This document shows, piece by piece, positions 41,561 to 58,660 of a DNA stretch of 64,000 nt. The notes beneath the pieces were generated by a model, which was not told the origin of the DNA, did no database searches, and was given only the letters and a program-made list of their open reading frames with translations. The DNA lies in contig NW_025062479.1 of assembly GCF_000002995.4 (NCBI RefSeq), forward strand, positions 20,146,721-20,210,720, read 5' to 3'. Within the stretch, counting starts at the first letter, position 1. Each line of letters opens with the position of its first letter. The stretch is from Brugia malayi (Eukaryota > Nematoda > Chromadorea > Rhabditida > Onchocercidae). The position numbers and the translations under genes are program-made.

Positions 41561-41810
41561 TCGCTCCCTCCCTCCCTCTCTCTCTCTCTCTCTCTTTCTC
41601 TCCATACCCTCGACTTTCAATTAATTGTTTGAGATAGTGAAGGAATCATGCCAGCAAATACAAACTACTACAACTACTAGCCGAAAGAATGAGAGAGAGA
41701 GGAACTTCTCTTCCTCAATTTCATTTAATTTTACCATCATCGAGAAAGCACAGAGAGAGAGGAGACAGCAGGGAGAGAGGGGAAGGTATCGGAGAGAGAG
41801 GGAGGAGGAG
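41561..41810. repeat. Polypyrimidine and polypurine tracts in inverted arrangement
   Basis: 41561-41604 is almost pure C/T (CCCTCCCTCCC then CT repeats). 41752-41810 is almost pure G/A (GAGAGAGAGG, GGGAGAGAGGGG, GGAGAGAGAGGGAGG). The two can pair as a long imperfect hairpin, or form triplex DNA. Confidence 0.8.
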
Positions 41811-42906
41811 TACCTCCATCGATTAATGTTGTTGTTGTTATTGTTTTGTTGTCGCGTTTATTGTGATTGTTATTCCAATCATTTGACAATTTCACTATTA
41901 CTGTTTTTACTGTTGCCATTATTATCATTATTATTACTTATGTTGGACGACACCAGCAATAACAGTAATGACAACAATAAAATAACAATAACAATACGGA
42001 CACATCAATGGCACATTACTGTGATATAATTTAAAATATAATTATTAAATTACTTTCGCACAGCTTACATTTAATGATATGTAAGACAAACGATTATATT
42101 AAATAAAAACATATATTACACATTTTCCTTGCAATTATTTCCCCCGTGAAAAAATGCCTGTTAATTAAATAAGGTAAGAATAATTTAGAAAGTCTACAAA
42201 GCATAACACATAAACATTACCACTCAGAATTGCTTGTGAGTACTCCGGAAATCTATTCCAGTCATTCTAGAACTATTCTTTACTTGTAATCCTTTTTGCA
42301 CCATTAAAATATGAAATAACTGTAAGAAGAAAGATTCGGAACAATAATATGGCTAAAACCAAAACATCTGGAATAGTTTTTAATGTCTCCTCCAGATATG
42401 TTGAATTTTTATGGTTCGAATTATTTGCTATCATATAGAAAAGAAAAAACTACTCTCGTATTCTCTCCCTCTCTCTTTCAACCTAATTACTGAAATATTC
42501 TGCTACGGAATTTATGCGAACAAACAACGCTCTAAATTTTACTCGACAGTAATAGAAATATCAGATATAAAATTCAATATAGTGCTGCACTTTCTTCATA
42601 GATACTATAAACGATTCAATTCCGCCAAAATTTCCAGTTTGAATGATAAGGAAACATAAAATGCTTTGAGACGAAGTCTGTTATTAGAAAAAAAAAAAAA
42701 AAAAAAACTACAGGGTTAATTAATTTACACTACACAAAAGCTAAATTAATCCCAATTTTTTCACCACAATTTGCACAAAATTAAAACCTTTAAGAAAGAG
42801 CAAAAAAGCGACTAATTTTTGATAATTAATTCCACAGAATTAAAACAAAAAAAAAAAGACTCTAATATTTCCAGTAATTAAATATATATATATATATATA
42901 TCAAAA

Positions 42907-49753
<6,847 letters not shown>

Positions 49754-49772
49754 ATTATTCGAGGATAGATAA

Positions 49773-49774
49773 CT
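49773..49774 (-). promoter_or_regulatory. Probable SL trans-splice acceptor of mcm-3
   Basis: Minus-strand ATATTCTACAG ends here, 19 nt before the chosen ATG at 49753. No upstream coding exon was found. Confidence 0.45.
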
Positions 49775-51638
49775 GTAGAATATATCTGTTTTGAAAAATC
49801 TTTCCTCCTCACTGTCGCTTTTAAAAGTTTTCTTCCATGTCCTCATATTCACAAGTGTCTATTCTAAGAGGACTTTTACTACTTTCCGGTTGACTACTCT
49901 CATTAAGCTACTTAACACTTCATACAAAAATATTTGGATTAAGAATTTTACCTATTTATAAATCTAAAATTTCAAAAAATACTTCACTGAGTAATTAATG
50001 TGTTCATCTACTTAGCTATGAATTTTAAAATCTAAGCAACTACTAAGTAATTATTATCAAGAAGTGCAAAACACCAAAATAATCAAGTAGTCGACATGAA
50101 TTATCATGTTACAAATTACACAACATTTAAATAATTGACGCATATTGAATGCTTGAATACTAATTATAAGCAAAAAGGCCAGTACTTGAATGGAAACAAA
50201 TCAAACATTACTACATTGACACTTTTTATACGTTATAAACCAACGCAGTGAAATAATTTTAGTAATTCTTACTTCCCATAAATTTTATTTAAGGCGCCAA
50301 AATTTTGAATTTAAACCCCAATATAAAACAATTGCAGCATGACAAGTCATTTGTGATAAATAACAGCTAAATTAATAAATTTCGATATAATTACAGTATG
50401 GCTTTTGAATAGTAACATTATTTTGACCTTTGGCTCATACAGGAGTCTTATCTGGGATATGGTTACTTCTGATTTAACTTAGGGAAGGATTGGAGGATCA
50501 CTTTAGAATATGGCTAGAAAAAATAACCTAGGATAGCGTGTACAGGTATAGGTAACTGAAAAGTTGAAAAAAATAAGAAAATATTTTAGGAGACAAGGAT
50601 AAATGCTTTTTAATTGTAATTAGCAATAACTACAAATTTATTCTATTTTTTCAGTGTATCACTTAAACATCATTTGTCATTTAGTAGTTTCAAAAGTTTT
50701 AGTAATATTTTTCTACTAAATTACTTACTTTCATACTTATTTTTAAAAAAATTCTATAACGAAGGAGAATAAGGCTTCCATTATTAAATATTAGCTTATT
50801 ATTTAAGAGTTTATTCAAGAAATTTTTTCTAAAACAAAACAGGTAAAAATTACTTGTCCACTGACAATGCGGACGTTGAACTTGAACTTCAAAAATAATA
50901 TTTTTAAATCAATTAAAAGAAATGGATCAGATCTGGAAAAAAAGTAATTGTCCCACGAAAAACCAAAAAAACTAATTTCGTTTAATAAATTCAATCCATT
51001 TAAAGCTCTTACTAATTTATATACTTACATTCCCCTACGCTCTTTGATTTCTAATTAATGATTCGTAATAAAAGCATAATTGAATTTAAACTTCATACTG
51101 CATTCTGCCGAAAAATCTTAGAAAATCACGTAAAAATAACAAATCATTTCAGTAAATCATCTATGGCTCGAGAAAAACTGGAATTATAAACTTGCTGTAG
51201 GACATCCTGTTGCACAGTGTCTCAAAATAACTCGGGAACTGGCCGCATAATCTTACTGGCCTACCAAGAAGCAACTGTTTCTTGAAGTGGGCTGAAGTTA
51301 CTGTTTGGGTTGGGGTTGGCATCTGGCGTTCTTGTTGGTAGTTGTTTGTAAGCCTTGGGTGGTTTAACCTTAAAGTTAAAAAAAAAGTTATAGAATTAGT
51401 TTTAGTATGTTATAATGCTTTGTAGGAATTAATAGGACGTAGCTAGATTTCCTTCTTTTTTTTCAGGAAACAACAAATTCTTGAGAAATTCGTCTGTAAA
51501 ATGTCAGTTGATTTGACAGATGATTGCTATTCCCATTCCCGAAGCTGATAACCTTTTTATCGCGGTTACGGTATCGTTATTAGATTCATGAAATCCTGCT
51601 AAATCGATAAAAATGCAAACATATATCTATTGTTTTCA
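49775..51638. other. Divergent intergenic region, mcm-3 / rps-8
   Basis: No gene seen. Shared upstream region of two divergent housekeeping genes. It carries the E2F-like site, and a GC-richer patch at about 51205-51365 with T/G-rich sequence (GGGTTGGGGTTGGC) close to the rps-8 start, likely promoter. Confidence 0.55.
50293..50302 (-). promoter_or_regulatory. Consensus E2F site upstream of mcm-3
   Basis: Minus strand TTTTGGCGCC, a full match to TTTSSCGC, 540 nt upstream of the mcm-3 ATG in DNA that is otherwise AT-rich. MCM genes are classic E2F targets in animals. Function is inferred. Confidence 0.4.
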
Positions 51639-51640
51639 AG
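51639..51640 (+). promoter_or_regulatory. Probable SL trans-splice acceptor of rps-8
   Basis: TATTGTTTTCAAG, ending 19 nt before the ATG at 51660. A short leader is expected for a ribosomal protein mRNA. Confidence 0.45.
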
Positions 51641-51659
51641 ATCCTCAAGTTGATTGGTG

Positions 51660-53349
51660 ATGGGTATTTCACGTGATAATTGGCATAAGAGACGTGCTAC
51701 TGGTGGAAAGAGATGTCCGCCACATAAAAAGAGGAAGTTCGAGCTCGGGCGTCCTGCATCAAATACAAAAGTGAATTAACTGTTATGTCTTTTTTCCTTT
51801 GGAAGCTTGTAGGTGTTTCTCTGCTCAGTCTTGGTGTGAAATGGATAAAATTAGAATTCCCATTCTTTACAGCTGTTTCAAAACGCAAAAATGTTGCGAA
51901 ATTTATCAGAAAAAGTTACAAAGAAAAACTATCAAACAGAATGCCGTTATTAAAAAGATGAAAATGAGTATAGATCAGATACGTGTTCGAAGAGATAGGC
52001 ATTCAAAGAGAGCTGTTTCCCTTTGTTTATGTGTTTATTTATTTATTGGTGTATTTGCTTACGTAGAAATCGTAGCTTGCAGATTGGTCCAAAAAGAATT
52101 CATCTTGTTCGTTGCCGTGGTGGAAATATCAAGCATCGTGCACTGAGACTTGATGTTGGTACATTTTCGTGGGGATCAGAAGGTTTCTTTATTGTTTCTT
52201 TTGTAGTTTTTACTTTTGCCTATGATGATAAGAACTAGTTGGAAGCATATCACGAGTAAGATTTATTGATAGGATGAGATGATTTTGTTAATCAAACTAA
52301 TTTCTTCGGTAGTTGGCAAGCAGTGAATGTTAAATATATTAAGACATTTAACACTTCTTAATTGTTGATTGTTGTCCTGGTTGCAGGTTGCACCCGTAAA
52401 ACACGTATCGTCGACACCGTATATAATGCATCCAATAATGAATTAGTACGCACTAAGACACTGGTTAAAAATTCAATAATTACTGTTGATGCTGTTCCAT
52501 TTCGTCAGTGGTACGAAGCACATTATGCTGTTCCATTGGCACGCAAAAAAGGTGCCAAACTCACGGATGAGGAAGAGGCACGAATCAATAAGAAGCGTTC
52601 AAAGAAAGTACAGGCAAAATATACAGAGCGACAAAAGCTTGCTGAGGTTGAGCCACATCTTATCGAACAGTTCCAGAGTGGTCGGTTGCTAGGTTCGTTT
52701 TTTCGTCTTCAATTCTGAACTAAAGTTTGGAATATGGTGGGAGTGAACGTTGCAAAAAAAGGAAGAAGTGTAAACTATTAGTGAAAGATATCGGTTGATT
52801 GGGTTTGTATTTCGAATCGTCTGCCCTAGGATAAAAACAATGAAAAGTACCTTATTCTTGATTTATTCTGACAAGTTTTAGTAGTGGGAGAGATTAAAGG
52901 TTACACATATTTGCTAATCATTTGATCCATCAACAAATCATGAAACACTGTTGTAAATTAGTAGCCAGTCAGTAGTAAACTGCTATAATTACAATTTACG
53001 GAGAAGCGTCTCGCAAGTTCAGTTTCTGCCTGACAGTTTCAAATGTTGCCAAACGAGAACAGAGTCACAGTGTGGACTAGGTGTCTGTCTCTGTGCTAAG
53101 TTTCTCGGAAATCATATCATCCTTCAGATGCGGGTTGTTCCACTGTTCTGCTGGATAACCTCACCGAAGATTGGAACAATTGTTCATTCTGAGAGATATT
53201 ATCATTAACCTATTTTTGCAATTGAAATTATTTTTTCAGCTTGTATTAGCTCTCGTCCTGGTCAGGTTGGTCGAGCTGATGGCTATATATTGGAGGGTAA
53301 AGAGCTTGAATTCTACCTGCGTAAAATCCGTGCTAAGAAAGCAAAGTAA
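51660..53349 (+). CDS. rps-8: 40S ribosomal protein S8 (eS8), 4 exons
   Basis: Small-subunit ribosomal protein. Exons 51660-51770, 52083-52182, 52387-52692, 53240-53349 give 208 aa, the usual eS8 length. The N-terminus [18 protein letters not shown], then [76 protein letters not shown] and the basic end KKAK are all family hallmarks. All junctions are phase-consistent (0, 1, 1). Coding GC is higher than in the flanks, as expected for a highly expressed gene. The last intron (53240 side) carries a possible snoRNA. A second possible cistron starts about 110 nt after the stop. Confidence 0.98.
53054..53179 (+). ncRNA. Possible H/ACA-type snoRNA in rps-8 intron 3
   Basis: Hairpin 1 (53054-53107): CGAGAACAGAG pairs with CTCTG and TTCTCG, leaving an internal loop. 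An H-box-like AAATCA at 53109-53114 follows. A second fold at about 53130-53175 (GGGTT with AACC, or TTGTTCC with GGAACAA) is followed by ACA at 53176-53178. The intron is much GC-richer than others here, and ribosomal protein introns commonly host snoRNAs. No guide target was checked. Confidence 0.3.
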
Positions 53350-53477
53350 AGAACACTGCTTATTCGATAAAAATTGATAACAGTTTGTTATGTTGTCCTG
53401 ATTGAGAAAGTTTCTATGTTATTACCAGATAAATCTATCACATAAGTTCTCCTTATTGACAGTTATAAAGCTTCATA

Positions 53478-53837
53478 ATGAACAAGCAAGGAAAAGGTCC
53501 GATTTTTAGAAGTATTGGAGGTAAAAGGTTTTTTTTTTTTGGTGTTGTTAAAGTGTCTTGTTGACCAAAGTTGTTGATGGGGTCGTATACAATACAGAAA
53601 ATGACCTTTTTGCTCCGGATAATTCTCGTGATTTACACTGTGCAGTGTAATGTCAAATGTTTCTCATTTCGACGCCTGAGGGATGATTCGGGTGAAGATA
53701 TTTCTATGATTCAAATTTCTGATTCAAACATTCAAAGCTTCCATCACGTAGGATTTGTTTACGGTATAGAATTTATCAGTTACGTCTGTCAAACATATAT
53801 ATACTGCAAGAAATTTCTGTTAATAAAAATGAGGTAA
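53478..53837 (+). CDS. Candidate cistron downstream of rps-8, possibly a secreted peptide
   Basis: Two readings are possible. (a) ATG at 53601, three bases after a TACAATACAG acceptor: 78 aa beginning with a good signal sequence (MTFLLRIILVIYTVQC), then CFSFRRLRDDSGED, two further Cys, and stop at 53837 with an AATAAA overlapping the end. (b) ATG at 53478, 15 nt after a TTATTGACAG acceptor: MNKQGKGPIFRSIG, donor GTAAAA at 53521, joined at 53598 to a frame ending at 53650 (31 aa). The acceptor 110 nt after the rps-8 stop fits operon spacing. I recognise no family in either. Confidence 0.3.
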
Positions 53838-56168
53838 AAAAGAAAGAGAAAATGAGTGAGAAAAGGGGCAACTTTTTCTCTCATTCCTGATACACAATGT
53901 AACTTATTTCATATGTGTAACGCAAACTTATAAATAGCTGAAACGACAAAATGAAGCGATGATTTAGCATTCATTTAGTAACTTAATTTAAATAATGATT
54001 TTTTTTTTTTTTTTTTTTTGCAAGAAATATAGTAATGATGAAGAAAGAATTGGTCCTTCTACGTTTCTCCCATTCTTAATTATAAAAAATCCTGAAAATC
54101 GGTCATGAACATTCTTTATAACCATAAACATTTTCTGTTAATTACTTAACATTCTCTGTTAACCATAAAACATTTTTTGTTAATCACGAACACTGCCTGT
54201 AACAATGAGCATTCTATGCTAATTTTATTAGTCATAGACATTTCCTGTTAATTATGAACCTGAACCTTCTCTGTAATCACCGGTATGCCTACTTCTTTTT
54301 CTTTTCGCTTTTTCTTTTTCTCTTTTAATTTTGATGATGATAATTGCTTGATTTATACATATATTCAATAGGAAAACAACATTTAATCCGTCCTTGTTTT
54401 TCTTTTTATCTTTAATGTCTTTGTATCTTTTCCTCTTTTTTTTTCTCTTTTTTTTTGTTTTGACTTTTTCCAATCTACAACATTTTTTTTTTTCTTGAAA
54501 ATTTATTGTTGCTGATATGATTCGATGAAGTGTAGAAATAAAGAATGGGAACGGAAGAAAGGTGAAAATGTTGAAATGATACATAATTAATTAAAGTTTG
54601 CTTGATAAAACTCGTTTAATTCGTAAAGTTGACTTCATTCATTAAACACAGTTGTTTTCTCTTTTACTGATTCTTACTACATTAATCCAACACAACTGAA
54701 TATGATGACGATGTGATGTGATATGATATAATATGATATGATACTATAAACAAATGATAACTGTTAATAACTGATAAATGATCAAACAATTTTGAAAGAA
54801 AAAATTTATATAATCAACTTATGAAGGATGACAAATTACGGAATTGTTATCATTGCTATTTCATAAAACATGTCGGTATTATTTACTGATTAGTGCCTTT
54901 AATTTAATGTTTTTTATTTTGATATTTGATAATTCGAATTTTGCTTCTTATGATTAAAAATAGAAGTGTCAGTCGAGTAATTTGTACTGATAAATAAAAA
55001 ATATTTTGATCATAGTAACAACCGAATATTTTTAATCGATATGCACTATTAAATGTGGAAAATTCATTTAATAATAATAATTAACCAAAATTTGACCATA
55101 AAAGAAGAAATTTGAGTTTTATCAAAGTTTCAAAACCAACTTGTCCTGTTTTATAATAAGTAGATGAACCGTTTTTAAACTAAATTTTATTCGTTTAGCA
55201 TTTGATACAAAAGTAACATATAGACAATTTACCTTACACCGGTAATATTACTGCATGCTAATTAAAATTGATTAATTCGAACAATTAATAGTCCTAAATA
55301 AAAAAGATGAATTAAATAAAATAATGCTTAATAGCTGATCTTATTGAATTATTCTTCTAACTGAGACCACTGTAAGTGCTAATTATATTTGGTGCTAAAC
55401 TTTACAAATTATTAGATTCTTAACATTTATAAAAGAGTCAGAGAGAGAGAGTGAGAGAAGAAAAAAAAAACCTTAAAAATTTAAAAAACTTCGTTATAAT
55501 GACCACTTTTTCTCTTATCAATAAAATTATAAATGTTAAGGAACAAAAACAGTGAAAATTTTTGACTGACGAATTATATAATTCGGTATTTTAACAATTG
55601 CACGTGTAAACAAAACAAAATATCAACAAAAATGTAGCTGAAATTATTTTATATTAATCGAATGATAGCTATTTAATCAATGAATGATAAAAAAAAAATA
55701 ATTAAATCAGCCAATTTTGCAAGATTAAAATGTAAAGTTATTTATCAATTTCATTATGAATTCTTGTTATTCCTATATTCAAATAAATAATTTTCTTAAG
55801 GAATTTTTCCAACCTTTCTCTATTGAAGGAAATAAATAAATAGTATCTTTCAATCATTCTCTCTCTCCTCACTTCAAAATATTTGAATTTTGAAATATTA
55901 TGAAATGCGAAACCGATAACATATATGTATATGAGAATAGCTTTTGGAAAAATGAAATTTAGAAACAAAAAAGGATTGCATTTTAACAATTTTTGCAAAA
56001 TTTTAAATTATTTTCCAGGTAATTTTGCTGCTGCGGAAATTATTTAATTTAATTTTAATAACGAAAGAAGAGGTGAAAAGCAATAAGGTAAATTTCAAAG
56101 CACTGATTATAGTATTAGTAAAGCAGCATGAATAAAATAATTGCGAAATGTTACAATCACTACACATA
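53838..56168. other. Gap between rps-8 region and collagen
   Basis: No gene seen. It holds a degenerate minisatellite at 54103-54280, T-rich tracts at 54290-54500 (read on the minus strand as Lys/Arg-rich low-complexity ORF) and AT-rich sequence. Confidence 0.6.
54103..54280. repeat. Degenerate minisatellite, about seven units
   Basis: Repeats of the type AACATTTTCTGTTAATYAY at intervals of about 25 bases, with decay toward the 3' end. Confidence 0.65.
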
Positions 56169-58637
56169 TCACGTGACGGTGGTACGTCGTGGTGGACATG
56201 GGCAATAGGATGCATCACTTCCTGGTGTTCCTGGTGGACCCATTGGACCACTGAAACCTGGTGGACCACTCGGTCCTGATTCACCTGCTGGTCCAGGTGG
56301 TCCTTGTGCTCCGGTAAAACCTTGATTTCCGTCATTACCGTCCGGACCTGGAAATCCTTGTGGCCCAAGTGGTCCTTTGGGTCCCGGCGGTCCTGCTTCT
56401 CCTTTGGAACCTCGTACACCATTTCGTCCCGCTGGTCCTGGTGCACCATTTTTGCCATTAGGACCAGCTTCACCTGAAATACAGTCACAAATTCAGGACA
56501 TTATTTTTATTGGATTATCACATTAAAGCGTCATTATTATCCCGACTTGGAAATCCTTGTTTGGTTCAAGGTGGTCCTTAGCGATATTGCTGAATAGTTT
56601 GCAAAAATATTTACTTACCTGTTGGTCCAGGATTACCAGGCGGACCTTCAAATCCAGGTTCACCCCGATATCCAGGTGGTCCTGGTGGGCCATTTTCTCC
56701 CATTTCTCCGGGAGGGCCTGGTTGACCTGAAAGTTTGTATATTACTGCATATGCATGAATATTTTAAATTTCAATAGAATGATTACAATATGAATTGCTG
56801 CAAAATGAAAGCTTGATGAAGAAGGAAAGTATGCACACCTGGAAAACCTTGTGGACCACTAGGACAAATACGACAGTTAGCCTTGATATCTACATTCACG
56901 GGTGGATAATTGCCAGGTAATCCCGGTGGTCCTGGTGGTCCATGTTCCCCGTCGATACCATCCATTCCTGGTTCACCTGGTGAACCAGGCGGACCTGGAG
57001 GACAAGATGCTGCTGCATCACATTCTGAAATTGTTATTGTCGCAGGTAATCTCAACCAAAATATAGGAAATTTATTCAGAAGCAGTGAAATATAGGATAA
57101 AAATCACTAAAACCAACAATATTATTGATTAGTTGGAAACAAAAAATTTTTCAAATATTTCAATTTTTCCTCTTTTCTACTTTTTTTTTTTTTTGAGAAG
57201 ATGAATTGTTCGTTTTTAAATAAAAGAAAGTAAAACAATTTACGACATTCTCCTGGTAATGCTAGGCCACGTTTCTTTCGATATATTGCAAATGGCGAAG
57301 AGCCAAATGCGATGTTTTGGCCCTTCACTTGAAAATAAATTTCATTTTGTAGTCCTCGAAATTCTTCCATATCCTGATAAACTTGAACATTATCATTTGA
57401 TCAGTAATGTTAGCAAATTATAAATAATTATAAAATTATAAGCGGTACTTTTGCCTCACACACATATAATTCCTAACAAATAAACAAATTTATGAAAATG
57501 TTTTTTTTTTTTTAATTACCATAGTAATTTAATCATATTAATTAAATTTTACAATCTTTTCGTATTCATTCAATCATTTTTATAATAAAAATGTTTATAC
57601 TGCACTATTACGTATTATACGTAAATTAACAACGTTTTAACGTATTACAAAAAAAAAATTCCTTTTTCTTCCTTAAACTCATTATTTTTAACAATTTACT
57701 GTAAATTTAACTAAAAAAAATTGCTATAATTAGTTGGTTTTAACTTGAAAAAAATTAAACACAAAAAAATTTTTAAAAACAGTTTTGCTATTTTTTTTCT
57801 TTTTTTATTTATCGTTACTAATATCATAACTGGATATGATTAGTTATAACATGGCTAACTATAAAAACCATTTGGAAAATATTATGAATTTAAAAAAAAA
57901 TTCATTTTTTAGGATTTTCTTTTTTCTTAAAATTTTTAATAGACACATATTTTCAAAAATGTCTGAAACCTTAATTAGTGGCACAAAAATGATTGCATAT
58001 TTTATTTATTTTTTTTTAGATTGATTTCAATGAAAAAAAAAAAAAAAAAAAGCTTTCAATAAATAAATTGTTAATTAGTTGACAAATCTTTTTTTTTTTT
58101 TTGTTATTTTGAAATATTCTTCAACTACATCAAGATATTTTCCACAATAAATGTATATGCGATGTTTCAAAAAATTAATTAAATAATAATAAATGAAAAC
58201 AATAAAAGCTTCTAATATTATTTTTTAATTTATCGAGAAAGTCTAATACTAAAAAAAAAAAAATTGTAAGCATATTATGGTATTTAAATATAGTTTGTAA
58301 TAAATTTTTCTCTTTGCTTATAATTCTTAGCATAAATTTTATATGTTATTTATATTTTTTTTAAAATCAAAACTTATTGTAGTCTTTTATTGTAATATTT
58401 CGAAACATTTAAATATCATATTTAAGATGCAGTATTTAAGCTATATTTAAACATATCGGATTTTTTTTTTTTTTGATTTATTATAAAATATTTAAATAAT
58501 TCTATTACACGTACCAATGCGAGATCGTATTGGATTTCCGAGATCTTATTATATAAAGTGGGAAGAAACATAAGGCAAGCTACCAGTGCACATATGCTAA
58601 ATCCTACCGCAGAATAAGCGGCCAGATGAGCTGACAT
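56169..58637 (-). CDS. Cuticle collagen, 5 exons
   Basis: Secreted structural protein of the nematode cuticle. Exons 58515-58637, 57244-57373, 56839-57024, 56619-56726, 56169-56473; 283 aa, a usual size. The N-terminal signal-anchor (about residues 9-28, [20 protein letters not shown]) is followed by a non-collagen region ending in YRKKRG, a dibasic site of the kind cut by subtilisin-like processing proteases. Then CxC and C (CQCDAAASC), a first Gly-X-Y block, a short break with CRIC, a long Gly-X-Y block over the last two exons, and a terminal YCPCPPRR. Cys pairs flanking the triple helix fit disulfide-linked cuticle collagens. The start is the ATG at 58637, 21 nt after ATTTCAG; a TTG at 58646 is also in frame. 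The subgroup was not determined. Confidence 0.95.
56541..56580 (-). pseudogene. Decayed copy of a collagen exon segment inside a collagen intron
   Basis: About 40 bases in the intron between the last two exons closely resemble coding sequence at about 56342-56380 (shared blocks TGGAAATCCTTGT and GTGGTCCTT), with indels that break the Gly-X-Y frame. Likely a remnant of internal duplication. Confidence 0.65.
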
Positions 58638-58658
58638 ATTTGTCAACTATTTGTCAAC

Positions 58659-58660
58659 CT
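58659..58660 (-). promoter_or_regulatory. Probable SL trans-splice acceptor of the collagen mRNA
   Basis: Minus-strand TTTTTATTTCAG ends here, 21 nt before the ATG at 58637. Confidence 0.5.

Larger units (their letters stand above)
38499..42906. other. Gap between F-box gene 5' end and mcm-3 3' end
   Basis: Contains the candidate small plus-strand gene at 39605-41461 and the polypyrimidine/polypurine block at 41561-41810. The open frames 41625-42029 and 42411-42659 (plus) are not supported. The rest is AT-rich with poly-T and poly-A runs. Confidence 0.55.

Noticed and set aside
41625..42029. 134-codon plus-strand ORF
   Set aside because: It is made of GA/CT repeats and ATT/GTT-type codons, giving Arg/Glu and Leu runs; this is low-complexity sequence.
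42411..42659. 82-codon plus-strand ORF just downstream of mcm-3
   Set aside because: No splice context, domain or signal; composition only slightly above background. It probably overlaps mcm-3 3' flanking sequence.
54252..54584. Minus-strand 110-codon Lys/Arg-rich ORF
   Set aside because: Arises from T/C-rich tracts on the plus strand; no protein-like features.
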